A DNA stretch of 64,000 bases from the NCBI RefSeq assembly GCF_032393985.1, contig NZ_CP135918.1:3410001-3474000 (forward strand). The letters are read 5' to 3'. The position numbers were made by a program, and so were the translations under genes. This DNA comes from Fischerella sp. JS2. Its GTDB lineage: Bacteria; Cyanobacteriota; Cyanobacteriia; Cyanobacteriales; Nostocaceae. A model generated the notes under the pieces. It was not told the DNA's origin and made no database searches. It saw only the letters and a list, made by a program, of their open reading frames with translations. Numbering within the stretch: the first letter of the stretch is position 1; each line of letters starts with the position of its first letter. Positions 35,798-44,505 of this stretch are shown in pieces.

Positions 35798-36121
35798 ATG
35801 CAAACCCCCTCTGTTATTCCCTATACGATTATTTCTGGCTTTCATGCTTTGTCCGAACCATTACGGTTAAAGGTGTTGGAATTACTACGAGAACGCGAAT
35901 TGTGTGTATGTGATTTGTGTGATGCTTTGGGGGTAAGTCAATCCAAGCTATCCTTTCACCTCAAGACTCTTAAGGAAGCAGATTTAGTCCTCTCCCGTCA
36001 GGAAGGACGTTGGATTTATTACAGTCTTAATTTGCCTCAATTTGCTGTTTTAGGGGAGTATTTAGAAGATTACAGTCGTTTGCAGCAGATATTGCCAGCA
36101 CGTTGTTGCCAAGACCAATAA
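35798..36121 (+). CDS. arsR: ArsR-family arsenite-responsive repressor
   Basis: A 107-aa winged-helix repressor. ALSEPLRLKVLELLRERELC is followed by the As(III)-binding motif CVCDLC (Cys36, Cys38, Cys41), placed in the first helix of the HTH as in the plasmid R773 type. The recognition helix region is SQSKLSFHLKTLKEADLV. A further Cys pair ends the chain (RCC). It heads arsR-aqpS-arsC. ArsR leaves DNA when it binds arsenite; two operator-like repeats lie downstream at 36263 and 36315, before aqpS. Confidence 0.93.
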   Translation: MQTPSVIPYTIISGFHALSEPLRLKVLELLRERELCVCDLCDALGVSQSKLSFHLKTLKEADLVLSRQEGRWIYYSLNLPQFAVLGEYLEDYSRLQQILPARCCQDQ

Positions 36122-36262
36122 GATAACATCAATGCATATGGAAAATCTATCTGTGTCTATCTGTGTGCATCGGTGGTCGATTTTCAATTGTCTTTAAACG
36201 CAAAGGTTCGCAGAGTTTTTGAGAATTTTATTTGCAATTAATTTAATTAGTATACCTAATTC

Positions 36263-36278
36263 ATCAATTTTTTTTGAT
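36263..36278. promoter_or_regulatory. ArsR operator candidate 1
   Basis: ATCAA-TTTTTT-TTGAT is an exact inverted repeat of the ATCAA-N6-TTGAT type known for bacterial ArsR repressors. It lies about 200 bp before the aqpS start. Confidence 0.55.
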
Positions 36279-36314
36279 GGATTTTTGTAAACACTAGCTT
36301 GTTGCTCATTGACA

Positions 36315-36330
36315 AATCAACTTTTTTTGA
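36315..36330. promoter_or_regulatory. ArsR operator candidate 2 (one mismatch)
   Basis: ATCAA-CTTTTT-TTGAA has the same architecture with one changed base, starting 52 bp after the first copy, about five helical turns apart. Confidence 0.45.
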
Positions 36331-36480
36331 AATGATAGAAATATAACTATCACATAAGCTACAAGGTGAAACATGAACGCGACAGGAGAGAAATTAGCGA
36401 TCGCGCTTGGGATATTGGTATAAATCCCATACATCCACGCAAACTTCCCCTGCAAACCAGTACAGTAGGCAATAAAATCA

Positions 36481-37167
36481 TTGATAAAAGAATTTTTTTT
36501 ATTTAGACAAGAAGTATTAGCAGAAGCAATTGGCACCTTTACTTTAGTGTTTGCGGGTACAGGTGCAGTAATGGTGAACGAAGTCAGTAAAGGTGCTGTT
36601 ACCCATGTAGGAATTAGTTTTGTATTTGGTGCAGTGGTAGCTGCTTTAATTTACTCCATTGGTCATCTTAGCGGCGCACACTTTAATCCAGCAGTAACAC
36701 TGGCATTTTGGACTAGTGGTTTTTTTCCCAAACGGCGAGTTTTACCGTATATTTTGGCACAATCAATTGGAGCGATCGCAGCCTCAGCTACATTACGAAT
36801 TAGCTTAGGGAAAGTTGGAAATTTGGGGGCAACTTTACCACTAAATAACAATTGGTTGCAATCTTTTGTCCTGGAAACACTTCTCACTTTCATTTTGATG
36901 TTTGTAATTTTTGGTTCCGGATTGGATCGCCGCGCACCAATTGGTTTTGCTGGGTTAGCAATTGGTCTAACTGTAGGATTGGAAGCTATGTTTATGGGGC
37001 CAATTACTGGTGCAAGTATGAATCCGGCGCGTTCATTAGGTCCGGCGTTGATCGCAGGTATTTGGCAACATCACTGGGTTTATTGGTTAGCACCTATTTT
37101 GGGAACACAATTAGCGGTGTTGATATATAGCCAGCTTTCAAATGGATTTCAAGACTTAAGAGAATAA
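36481..37167 (+). CDS. aqpS: Aquaporin / aquaglyceroporin, AqpS-like arsenite channel
   Basis: A 228-aa MIP-family channel with six membrane helices and both pore motifs: GAHFNPAVTLAFW and SMNPARSLGPAL. Placed between arsR and arsC, it corresponds to AqpS of Sinorhizobium meliloti, which lets arsenite made by ArsC flow out of the cell in place of an ArsB/Acr3 pump. The gene opens with TTG at 36481 since no ATG is available before the first helix; the real start remains uncertain. It ends 30 bp before arsC, so the two are probably co-transcribed. Confidence 0.88.
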   Translation: MIKEFFLFRQEVLAEAIGTFTLVFAGTGAVMVNEVSKGAVTHVGISFVFGAVVAALIYSIGHLSGAHFNPAVTLAFWTSGFFPKRRVLPYILAQSIGAIAASATLRISLGKVGNLGATLPLNNNWLQSFVLETLLTFILMFVIFGSGLDRRAPIGFAGLAIGLTVGLEAMFMGPITGASMNPARSLGPALIAGIWQHHWVYWLAPILGTQLAVLIYSQLSNGFQDLRE

Positions 37168-37197
37168 GAGATATTAATACCAACTATCAACAAAATC

Positions 37198-37593
37198 ATG
37201 AAAAAAATAATGTTTGTTTGCCAAAAAAATTCTCGTCGTTCCCAAATGGCAGAAGGATTCACTCGTACATTAGGTCAAGGAAAAGTTGCCGTCACCAGTT
37301 CAGGTTTAGAAGGTTCTCATGTAGATCCAATTACAGTCCAAGTCATGTCAGAAATTGGCATTGATATCAGTAATCAAACCTCCAAACCTCTAAGTGATTT
37401 TAAGCCAGAAGATTACGATGCTGTGATTTCTTTGTGCGGCTGTGGAGTGAATTTGCCAGAGAATTGGGTGACAACAGAAGTATTTGAAGACTGGCAACTT
37501 GAAGATCCAGAAGGAGAATCAATTGAAACCTTCCGCCGTGTCCGTGAGCAAGTCAAAGAACAAGTCGTGAAATTGCTTGCAGAACTCCGCTAA
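37198..37593 (+). CDS. arsC: Arsenate reductase, cyanobacterial glutaredoxin-linked type
   Basis: A 131-aa enzyme of the low-molecular-weight phosphatase fold that reduces arsenate to arsenite. The P-loop is VCQKNSRRSQMAEG with catalytic Cys8. The second redox pair is Cys80 and Cys82 in SLCGCGVN. These are exactly the positions used in Synechocystis ArsC, which couples the phosphatase fold to glutathione/glutaredoxin. Thioredoxin-type ArsC of Gram-positives differs in this region. It is the last gene of the ars set. Confidence 0.95.
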   Translation: MKKIMFVCQKNSRRSQMAEGFTRTLGQGKVAVTSSGLEGSHVDPITVQVMSEIGIDISNQTSKPLSDFKPEDYDAVISLCGCGVNLPENWVTTEVFEDWQLEDPEGESIETFRRVREQVKEQVVKLLAELR

Positions 37594-37731
37594 AAACAAA
37601 AATAATAATTATTTAAAGTTTGTAGTCAATGCTTAAATGCTCACTATGAACTTTTTGTTTTATGTCTGAAGCAAGATGTAATTAACAAATTTTAAAGCTT
37701 AATATATTAATTTGGTATAATTTTAAATTTA

Positions 37732-38781
37732 TTGTTAACTGTGATTAATCAAAATCAAGAAAATATAGTTAACTCATCAATTGAATCTCCTTCTAGTAAT
37801 GGATATAAATTTAGTTGGTTTGACTGGTTTTGCTTATGGTATCCTCCTGGTTGGCTAATTTTATTTAACCGCCACTGGCAGCATTATCATTGCGATACTG
37901 ATGGTTGGAATTGGTTAGAGTATATTTTATTTTTAATTCCTGGTGGTTTTTATTTAGCAATATTTATTCGTTGGTTGCGTCTTGGATGTCGGAGTCCACG
38001 ACAAGAAACTAGTGAATTTGATCCTAGCTATCAACAAGTTTTTAGTCAGGAAATCTTAGCTCCTATTGTTGAACATTATTTTCATAGTGAATTGCATCAA
38101 TTAGAAAACTTACCAAATACAAAACCAATGCTGGTAGCCATGAACCATGCAGGAATGTGTTTTCCTTGGGATTTTTTATCCTTATGTTATTTATTAGGTA
38201 AAGAGCGAGGATGGATCTTAAAAACCTTAGCTGGTGTATCTCTATTTGATCATGCTTGGATGATTTGGTGGTTGCCACCTGGATGGTCAACAGTTTTGGG
38301 TGGTGTGAGAGCAGAGTTAAATGAATTTAGTACAGCTTTGCAAGATCACACGATTCTTTTATATGCACCAGAAGGGTTACGGGGACCAAGAAAAGGTTGG
38401 CAAAAACGTTATCAATTAGAAAAGTTTGATGTGAGTTTTATCCAGTTGAGCCAACGTTTGCAAATTCCGATTTTACCTATAATTTGTATTGGTAATGAGC
38501 ATCTACATCCTTGGGCTACTAACTTTCAAAGATTACAGAGATTATTCAAATTACCTTTTTTACCTTTATCGCCTTTAATGTTGGTATTCATTCTGTTTCC
38601 ATCTATGGGTGTTTGGGCAGCCAAAAGTCATCTACGTTACTTTATTCAACCTTTAGAAACAACTCATCTACAACAAAATTATAAAAATAGTTCAGATAAG
38701 AAACGTGCAGTAAGTTATCAACAAGCACAAGCATTACGAGAAAAAATTCAAAATCAAATTAATAAACTCATCAAAAAGTAA
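37732..38781 (+). CDS. Acyltransferase of the PlsC/DGAT-like (LPLAT) superfamily
   Basis: A 349-aa protein. Membrane helices lie near 44-60 and 66-85 (LEYILFLIPGGFYLAIFI). The catalytic block is VAMNHAGMCFPWDFLSL, a variant of the NHxxxxD motif with a longer His-Asp spacing as in DGAT-like enzymes. Then comes LLYAPEGLRGPRKGW, equivalent to FPEGTRS, and IPILPIICIGNEHL. It probably esterifies glycerolipids or related alcohols at the membrane; the substrate is unknown. The start is TTG 37732 or GTG 37741. Confidence 0.8.
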   Translation: MLTVINQNQENIVNSSIESPSSNGYKFSWFDWFCLWYPPGWLILFNRHWQHYHCDTDGWNWLEYILFLIPGGFYLAIFIRWLRLGCRSPRQETSEFDPSYQQVFSQEILAPIVEHYFHSELHQLENLPNTKPMLVAMNHAGMCFPWDFLSLCYLLGKERGWILKTLAGVSLFDHAWMIWWLPPGWSTVLGGVRAELNEFSTALQDHTILLYAPEGLRGPRKGWQKRYQLEKFDVSFIQLSQRLQIPILPIICIGNEHLHPWATNFQRLQRLFKLPFLPLSPLMLVFILFPSMGVWAAKSHLRYFIQPLETTHLQQNYKNSSDKKRAVSYQQAQALREKIQNQINKLIKK

Positions 38782-39284
38782 GTAGCCGTTAGAACTGCGT
38801 ACACGAAAAATAATAAAAAACCTCACCCCTCCCCTCTCCTTACTGAGAGCGGTGTCCTCTCTTGATGGGGTGAAGTTACTCTCAAGTCAGGTTGGTATAG
38901 ATATAGATAAAGCTAACTGACCAGGGTTGTCATTCGTCTTTGGAAAGGATTTCAATAATGTTCAAGTTTCATATCATAGTTTTATTTGTTGCCGACGACT
39001 TACTTAGTTATCTAAATTTATAAAATTAAGGTATATAATTTCCTATTCTACACAGTCAATTAGCTTTATACTTGATTCAAATAATACATCTATTCATGTC
39101 CAAATCTTGCAAGAAAAGGTTGTTTCAATTTTGACATTAAAAATTTTATGTTTGTAAAGAGCAATGTATTATTCATACCAATCTTACAAAAACTTCAAAG
39201 ACTAGTAATAGGTTTGTACAATTTATAACGAAATATTAGTACTCAGAAATGCCAAGATTGTAGCAGAAGCATATTTAAATTCTT
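38782..39284. other. Gene-free region upstream of the SagB-like gene
   Basis: About 500 bp. A CCTCACCCCTCCCCTCTCCTT element (38821-38880) is related to the 69-bp direct repeats at 45101. The rest is AT-rich with no gene or RNA recognised. Confidence 0.4.
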
Positions 39285-40820
39285 ATGCCAGAACTACGCC
39301 AATCTTCTATTGCTCAGCACTACCACGAACGCACTAAGTATGACCCTCAGACTATTGCTTTTAGAAGTAGAGGGTTAGACTGGGCAAAGCAGCCAGTGCC
39401 GTTTAAAGAGTATAAAATAGGTTCTACTTTTGACCTTAAGCCCTATATTCAAAATCAGCCAGAAGCTTTTACTCATAATCCACAAGCGCAATGGTGGCAA
39501 AGATTATCACGGCTTTTGTTTTGCAGTTATGGACTAACTGCGAGAATGCCTTCGATGGGAAGTGCAGTATATCTCCGTGCTGCGCCTAGTGCTGGTGGGT
39601 TATATCCGGCGGAAGTGTATGTAGTTTCTCGTGGTACGTCGTTGTTACCTCCAGGACTGTATAATTACCAGTGTCGGAGTCATTCTTTGATGCATTTTTG
39701 GGAAAGTGACGTTTGGCAAGCTTTGCAAGAAGCTTGTTTGTGGCATCCCGCTTTAGAGAGTACCCAACTGGCAATTATTATTACTGCGGTTTTTTATCGT
39801 TCTGCATGGCGCTATGAGGATAGGGCATATCGTCGTATTTTTTTAGACACAGGACATTTATTAGGTAATATCGAGTTAGCTGGTAGTATTACTAACTATC
39901 GTCCTCACTTAATAGGCGGCTTTGTGGATGAGGCGGTAAATGAGTTGCTTTATATTGATTCTCTACAAGAAGGAGCGATCGCAGTTCTGCCTCTAGCAGA
40001 TATGCTAGATATTCAACAGAACTTACCAACGTGGCGAACTGCTTTACCTTCTGCTACAGAAACTAATTATCCTAAAATTCCCGATGGCGAGTTACTGAAA
40101 TACTTCCATCAAGCAACCCAGATCCAACCAGGAATTACTGGTAAGCTCAATTTACCTGAGGTTAAACAAGAAAAATCTTTAGAGGATAAATACAATTTTC
40201 CTTTTTGTCAAAAAATTTCTACTGTAACAGCACCAATTAACTGGGGTGAAAAGCTAATAGATTTAGAAAGTACGATTCTCAAGCGTCGTTCTACTCGTGC
40301 TTATACAGGTGAAGATTTAACATTTGATGAATTAAAAGCTTTACTTGATTTTACTTACCAACCTCAAAATTATATCGACCAAGGCTTTGATATTTCTCCA
40401 GACTACTTTGACCTCAATTTAATTGAAACATTTATTGCTGTTTCTGGAGTTAATGGATTAGAGTCTGGTTGTTATTATTACGCACCCAAAGCCCAAGAAT
40501 TACGCCAAATTCGCTTTAAAAATTTTCGGCGTGAGTTACATTTCCTCTGTTTAGGACAAGATTTAGGGCGGGATGCAGCAGTGGTATTATTCCATACAGC
40601 TGATCTCAAAGCAGCCATTGCCCAGTATGGCGATCGCGTTTACCGTTACTTACATATAGATGCTGGTCATTTAGGACAAAGACTCAATTTAGCAGCTATT
40701 TGCCTCGGCTTAGGTGTTAGCGGTATTGGTGGTTTCTTTGATGACCTAGTGAATGATGTTTTAGGTATTCCTGCGGAAGAGGTAGTTTTGTATGTGACTA
40801 CTTTAGGAAGACCAAGGTAG
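39285..40820 (+). CDS. SagB-type dehydrogenase (tandem nitroreductase domains)
   Basis: A 511-aa FMN oxidoreductase with two nitroreductase-like halves. Residues about 60-250 include RAAPSAGGLYPAEVYVVS, YRRIFLDTGHLLGN and IGGFVDEAVNELL. Residues about 325-511 include LKRRSTRAYTGEDLTFDELK, YLHIDAGHLGQRLNLAA and GIGGFFDDLVNDVLG. Such SagB/ThcOx enzymes oxidise azoline rings to azoles in thiazole/oxazole-modified peptides, together with YcaO and an E1-like protein. None of those partners, nor a precursor peptide, is nearby. A stand-alone role is therefore likely and the substrate is open. Confidence 0.88.
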   Translation: MPELRQSSIAQHYHERTKYDPQTIAFRSRGLDWAKQPVPFKEYKIGSTFDLKPYIQNQPEAFTHNPQAQWWQRLSRLLFCSYGLTARMPSMGSAVYLRAAPSAGGLYPAEVYVVSRGTSLLPPGLYNYQCRSHSLMHFWESDVWQALQEACLWHPALESTQLAIIITAVFYRSAWRYEDRAYRRIFLDTGHLLGNIELAGSITNYRPHLIGGFVDEAVNELLYIDSLQEGAIAVLPLADMLDIQQNLPTWRTALPSATETNYPKIPDGELLKYFHQATQIQPGITGKLNLPEVKQEKSLEDKYNFPFCQKISTVTAPINWGEKLIDLESTILKRRSTRAYTGEDLTFDELKALLDFTYQPQNYIDQGFDISPDYFDLNLIETFIAVSGVNGLESGCYYYAPKAQELRQIRFKNFRRELHFLCLGQDLGRDAAVVLFHTADLKAAIAQYGDRVYRYLHIDAGHLGQRLNLAAICLGLGVSGIGGFFDDLVNDVLGIPAEEVVLYVTTLGRPR

Positions 40821-41322
40821 CTATTTGTCAAGTTTAAATTGATGGATAAGAAAGTAGCGCAAAATCCCGCCCTCAAATAAATGTGGGGCTAAAAGCCTAA
40901 GTTAGCTGAAAGCTAACCGGAATAGGGGTTTTAACCTGTGGAAGCGGGTTTGGGCTGATTGTTGCAAGACAGATGTAACTTGAAGCGCAAACTTTCACAA
41001 GAAATCGATGACATGCGATCGCTATCTTACCCTACCCAAGCCTTCATAGAAAGCAGTTCAATAGGTCTTTGGCAAAAGTCTATTTTCAAGAGAGTGTTCG
41101 TAATTAAGAATTTTCCTAATCTGTTAAGGGGCAACAAGAATCGTAAAAGTGTTACTCTTAGAAAATTTCAAGTAATATCAAGTTCGCCTGATGACTTACA
41201 ATTTCCATTTCACATCACAAGAACAGCCCCTCTCAAGAAAAATGGTGCTTATTGATAATATTATGTAGTTATTAGGCAGCTGTGCCTTCTGCCCTCTCCT
41301 CTGTGTACCTTCTTCAAGAAGA
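40821..41322. other. Gene-free region
   Basis: It contains a hairpin GTTAGCT-GAA-AGCTAAC near 40902-40918 downstream of the SagB gene. A 20-base segment TCACAAGAACAGCCCCTCTC near 41215 recurs inverted near 48472. A plus-strand frame at 40959-41255 looks random. Confidence 0.45.
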
Positions 41323-43440
41323 CTACTTTCTAATATCGGCGATCGCACCTTTAGTCATGGCAGCGATCGCTTTGTCTGTGGCTTTGGGCAAGTGATAATA
41401 TTTGCCTCCTGCTGTTTTGGCTATTTCTTTGGCAAAGCCAGTGGAAACAAATTTACTTTCAGTATCAATCACCAACAGCTGCATTCCTAAAGCCCGGATT
41501 CTTCCAGCAATATTCAACAACTCGGCTTTGATATCTGGCTTTTCTCCTGGTTCTTGCGGTTCACCTAAAGAACGCGATAAAGGAATGTTACCTCGTCCAT
41601 CAGTAATTGCCACGAGTACGACTTGCCCGATATCTCCACTCATCTGGGCATTTAACCCAACGCGGACAGCTTGTGTCAAACCGTGTGCTAGTGGGGAACC
41701 GCCACCACAGGGTAATCTTTCCAAGCGGTTCCGGGCTAAAGCGATCGAACGTGTTGGTGGTAATAATACCTCTGCTTGTTCTCCTCGGAAGGGAATTAAG
41801 GCTACTTGATCACGATTTTGGTATGCTTCTGTCAACAGTTGCATTACTGCACCTTTAGCAGACTGCATCCGGTTCAACGCCATCGAACCAGATGCATCAA
41901 CTATAAATATAACCAACGCCCCAGCTTTGCGTGCCAAGCGCTTCGAGCGAACATCGCCTTGTTCGATAAATACCCGCCGCCCTTTCGAGGGTGGGGTGAT
42001 GGGGTGATGGGGTGATGGGGTGAAATTTTTCTCCCCATCTCCCAACCTCCCCAACTCCCCATTTCTTCCCCTTTCATATCGTTCCCGTCGTGCTTTTTGA
42101 TACGGTGCTGCGGCTCTCATTGTGGCATCTACGGCAATACGACGGACTTTGCCTTTGGGCAGCATTGGCTTAATGTAACGTCCCCGGTCTTCGGAGAAGA
42201 TTAAGCTACGACTACCAGATTTACCGTGTCGCTGTGCCATTTGAGCAAAATAAAGCACACTCTGATCCAGAACAACTCCTTCGGGGTCAAAGATAAATTC
42301 TTCGGGAATGTTGGGTGGTTCCTGTTGTTCTTCCTTATCTTCCTCTTCTTCCTGTTCTTGATTGTCGTCGTCAGGTTCTTGTTCGTCTTGGGGAGGGGGT
42401 GGCGGTGGTGGAGGTTGTTGTTGATCGGGTGGAGGTGTCTGGATCTGAGTTGCGCGTGGGACTATGACTAATTCCACCGCACGACGCAAATCATCGGCGT
42501 TGACTTGGGTGCGTCCATCCAATGCTGCTGAGGCTTTGGCAACACGGACAGCGAATAATTCCGCCCGATGTCCCTGGACTCCTCCCCGGATTGCTTCTTC
42601 TACCAAGTAAGTGATTTGGTCGTGGGTAATGCAGACATCTTTTAGCCATTCCCGCGCAAAGATAATTTGGGTTTTGAGGGCGTCGATATCTTCGCTGTAT
42701 TGCTGGAGAAATTCTTGAGGAGATTTGGAGTAGGCGATCGCAACTTCGACTGCTTGCACTCTTTGGTCTAAACCCAAAACACCATCAGCAGAAAGAACAA
42801 TGGCAATTCTATCAAGTAAATGTTCTCGTAAAGCCCCTTCTTCTGGGTTGTAAGTGGCAATAAATAATGGTTTACAGGGATGCTGGAAACTTATACCTTC
42901 CCGCTCAATTTGGTTGCGTCCCTCAGATAATACTGTTAAAAGTTGGTTGCTAATTTGGTCATCTAATAAATTAATTTCATCGACATAGAGGACACCTCGG
43001 TTAGCGGCGGCGAGTAGTCCTGGTTGAAAAATAGTTTGCCCTTGTTTCACCGACTGTTCCACATCCACAGAACCGATGAGACGGTCTTCGGTGACTCCTA
43101 AAGGAATTTGGACGAAGGGTGCAGGAATAACTTCAGTTTCTACCCCGTCAACGGCGAGGGTGAGGGAAGGGTACTCTGCCAGTAATTTATCATCCCATTC
43201 CTCTGGGTGATTGGGGTCGCAATTGCTGATCGAACCTTTGACAACTTCAATTGGTGGTAGTAGGGCGTGGATCGCACGCGCCATGACAGATTTTGCCGTA
43301 CCGCGACGACCTGCGATCGCTACCCCCCCCAACCCCGGATCGACTGCTGCTAAGAGTAAAGCTAGTTTGATGGCTTCTTGACCGACAACGGCGGGCAAAG
43401 GAAAGGTGGTAGTTGTAGGAGTGATAGTAGGCGCAGGCAT
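41323..43440 (-). CDS. chlD: Magnesium chelatase subunit D
   Basis: A 705-aa chlorophyll-pathway protein that, with ChlI and ChlH, inserts Mg2+ into protoporphyrin IX. The N-terminal AAA+ domain is ChlI-like: [20 protein letters not shown] as P-loop, [12 protein letters not shown], and arginine-finger region. A proline run and acidic linker ([19 protein letters not shown]) precedes a C-terminal integrin-like vWA domain with the MIDAS motif [14 protein letters not shown]. Between [11 protein letters not shown] and RRVFIEQGD about 30 residues of repeat-encoded sequence are inserted in frame. It is monocistronic here; chlI and chlH are not in view. Confidence 0.95.
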   Translation of the reverse strand: MPAPTITPTTTTFPLPAVVGQEAIKLALLLAAVDPGLGGVAIAGRRGTAKSVMARAIHALLPPIEVVKGSISNCDPNHPEEWDDKLLAEYPSLTLAVDGVETEVIPAPFVQIPLGVTEDRLIGSVDVEQSVKQGQTIFQPGLLAAANRGVLYVDEINLLDDQISNQLLTVLSEGRNQIEREGISFQHPCKPLFIATYNPEEGALREHLLDRIAIVLSADGVLGLDQRVQAVEVAIAYSKSPQEFLQQYSEDIDALKTQIIFAREWLKDVCITHDQITYLVEEAIRGGVQGHRAELFAVRVAKASAALDGRTQVNADDLRRAVELVIVPRATQIQTPPPDQQQPPPPPPPPQDEQEPDDDNQEQEEEEDKEEQQEPPNIPEEFIFDPEGVVLDQSVLYFAQMAQRHGKSGSRSLIFSEDRGRYIKPMLPKGKVRRIAVDATMRAAAPYQKARRERYERGRNGELGRLGDGEKNFTPSPHHPITPPSKGRRVFIEQGDVRSKRLARKAGALVIFIVDASGSMALNRMQSAKGAVMQLLTEAYQNRDQVALIPFRGEQAEVLLPPTRSIALARNRLERLPCGGGSPLAHGLTQAVRVGLNAQMSGDIGQVVLVAITDGRGNIPLSRSLGEPQEPGEKPDIKAELLNIAGRIRALGMQLLVIDTESKFVSTGFAKEIAKTAGGKYYHLPKATDKAIAAMTKGAIADIRK
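41984..42072 (-). repeat. Repeat-derived in-frame insertion within chlD
   Basis: Tandem GGGTGATG units and CTCCCCAACTCCCC tracts encode [16 protein letters not shown] and [10 protein letters not shown]. The same [10 protein letters not shown] peptide and the same DNA repeat occur in the LD-carboxypeptidase insertion at 16149-16313. Confidence 0.8.
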
Positions 43441-43582
43441 GGTTTTTATAATAGTTTGTCTAGGTTTTTAGCTTACCAAATCTGGGACATATAGAGGCAG
43501 TGGGGAGGTGGGGGGAGATTAGAATTAATGTGGAAGTAATTGGGGTGATGAGGGCGATCGCTTTTTTGGGGAGGAAGGATGT

Positions 43583-44170
43583 ATGAGTATTGCTCAGGCT
43601 AAACGTTTTACACTAGCTGAATACCACAAACTCACAGAATTGGGCTTTTTCGGGGAGGATGATCACATTGAACTAATCAACGGAGAAATTATTCAAATGG
43701 TAGCAAAGGGCAAAGCCCATGAAACTTTTTTAAGAAGATTATTAAAGGAACTCCCAAAACTTGTGGGAGACAGAGCAACTTTACAAACTCAAGCCCCGAT
43801 AACCATACCACCCAACAGCGAACCAGAACCAGATTTTGCTATTCTCAAAAATAGCTCTGATGATTACGCTTGTGCTCACTCTCAACCTGCTGATGTGTTG
43901 TTAGTTATAGAAGTTGCCGATTCTTCTTTAGATTATGATCAAGATGTGAAAAAAACTCTTTATGCTCAAGCAGGTATTACTGATTATTGGATATTTAATT
44001 TGGGTGATAATAATTTAGAATATTACAGCGAACCATATCAAGATTATCAAAGTAAATATGGCTATTTGAATAAAAGAATTGTCTTATCTAATCAAGCGAT
44101 ATCCTTGCCTTGCTTTCCAGAATTATCCCTCAATTTAAGTAAGGTATTGCCACCAAAACAAAATGCTTAA
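43583..44170 (+). CDS. Uma2-family putative endonuclease (PD-(D/E)XK-like, DUF820)
   Basis: A 195-aa protein of a family greatly expanded in cyanobacteria. It shows FTLAEYHKLTELGFFGEDD, IELINGEIIQMVAKG (the conserved Glu), SEPEPDFAIL (Asp), LLVIEVADSSLDYD (E-x-D/S catalytic region) and LYAQAGITDYWIFNL. This gives a PD-(D/E)XK-like core. DNA cleavage is predicted but not shown for most members. Start ATG follows GAGGAAGG. Two further members lie at 46365 and 50592. Confidence 0.88.
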   Translation: MSIAQAKRFTLAEYHKLTELGFFGEDDHIELINGEIIQMVAKGKAHETFLRRLLKELPKLVGDRATLQTQAPITIPPNSEPEPDFAILKNSSDDYACAHSQPADVLLVIEVADSSLDYDQDVKKTLYAQAGITDYWIFNLGDNNLEYYSEPYQDYQSKYGYLNKRIVLSNQAISLPCFPELSLNLSKVLPPKQNA

Positions 44171-44270
44171 GAACAAAAGAAACGTATACAAAAACTCCGC
44201 GTTCCTCTGCGCTTACCTTTGCGTCCCTCTGCGTTTAAAAGCGCTAATTTAAATCAACCAGCTTCTAATA
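44171..44270. repeat. CTCTGCGTTCCTCTGCG-type dispersed repeat
   Basis: ACTCCGCGTTCCTCTGCGCTTACC and CGTCCCTCTGCGTTT segments recall a dispersed element also traceable near 36195, 51230-51380 and 58540. It is non-coding and precedes the 21-bp array. Confidence 0.55.
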
Positions 44271-44502
44271 CTCATTCACGAATCCCCAAGACCCAATAAC
44301 AAAGCTTTAACACTCATTAACGAAGTTCTGATCCTCACGCACGAGCTAAAAATACTCATTAACAAAGTTATGAATACTCGCGTATGAGACTTAAAGACTC
44401 AATCACGACATGCGAAGACTCATCAACCAGGTTCTGATCCTCATTCACGAGTTATCAAGACTCATTGACGAGATCATAATACTCATCAACGAGTCTTTTT
44501 TC
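44271..44502. repeat. 21-bp tandem array, 11 degenerate copies
   Basis: CTC(A/G) cores begin at 44271, 44292 (degenerate, CCCAATA), 44313, 44334, 44355, 44377, 44398, 44419, 44440, 44461 and 44482. Every step is 21 bp except one of 22. The best-conserved part is CTCATTAACGAG with a variable remainder such as TTCTGATA. In the plus frame a unit reads LINEVLI, a heptad with Leu/Ile spacing. A 21-bp unit is exactly seven codons and two helical turns. The array ends at the 3' end of the minus-strand gene at 44506. Confidence 0.85.
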
Positions 44503-44505
44503 TGC

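Larger units (their letters stand above)
36122..36480. other. arsR-aqpS spacer with mini-ORF
   Basis: Besides the operator-like repeats, it has a 16-codon frame at 36373-36423 (MNATGEKLAIALGILV) with an AAGGTG site. A TGGGAT/ATCCCA stem (about 36409-36430) overlaps its end. It may be a leader peptide or the debris of a lost ars gene. The gap suggests that aqpS-arsC has its own promoter. Confidence 0.45.

Noticed and set aside
40959-41255. Plus-strand 98-codon frame
   Set aside because: No proper start, no recognisable pattern, and part of it (near 41215) is a repeat found inverted near 48472.
44271-44502. Possible CRISPR array
   Set aside because: The unit is only 21 bp with no alternation of constant repeats and unique spacers, and no cas genes are near.
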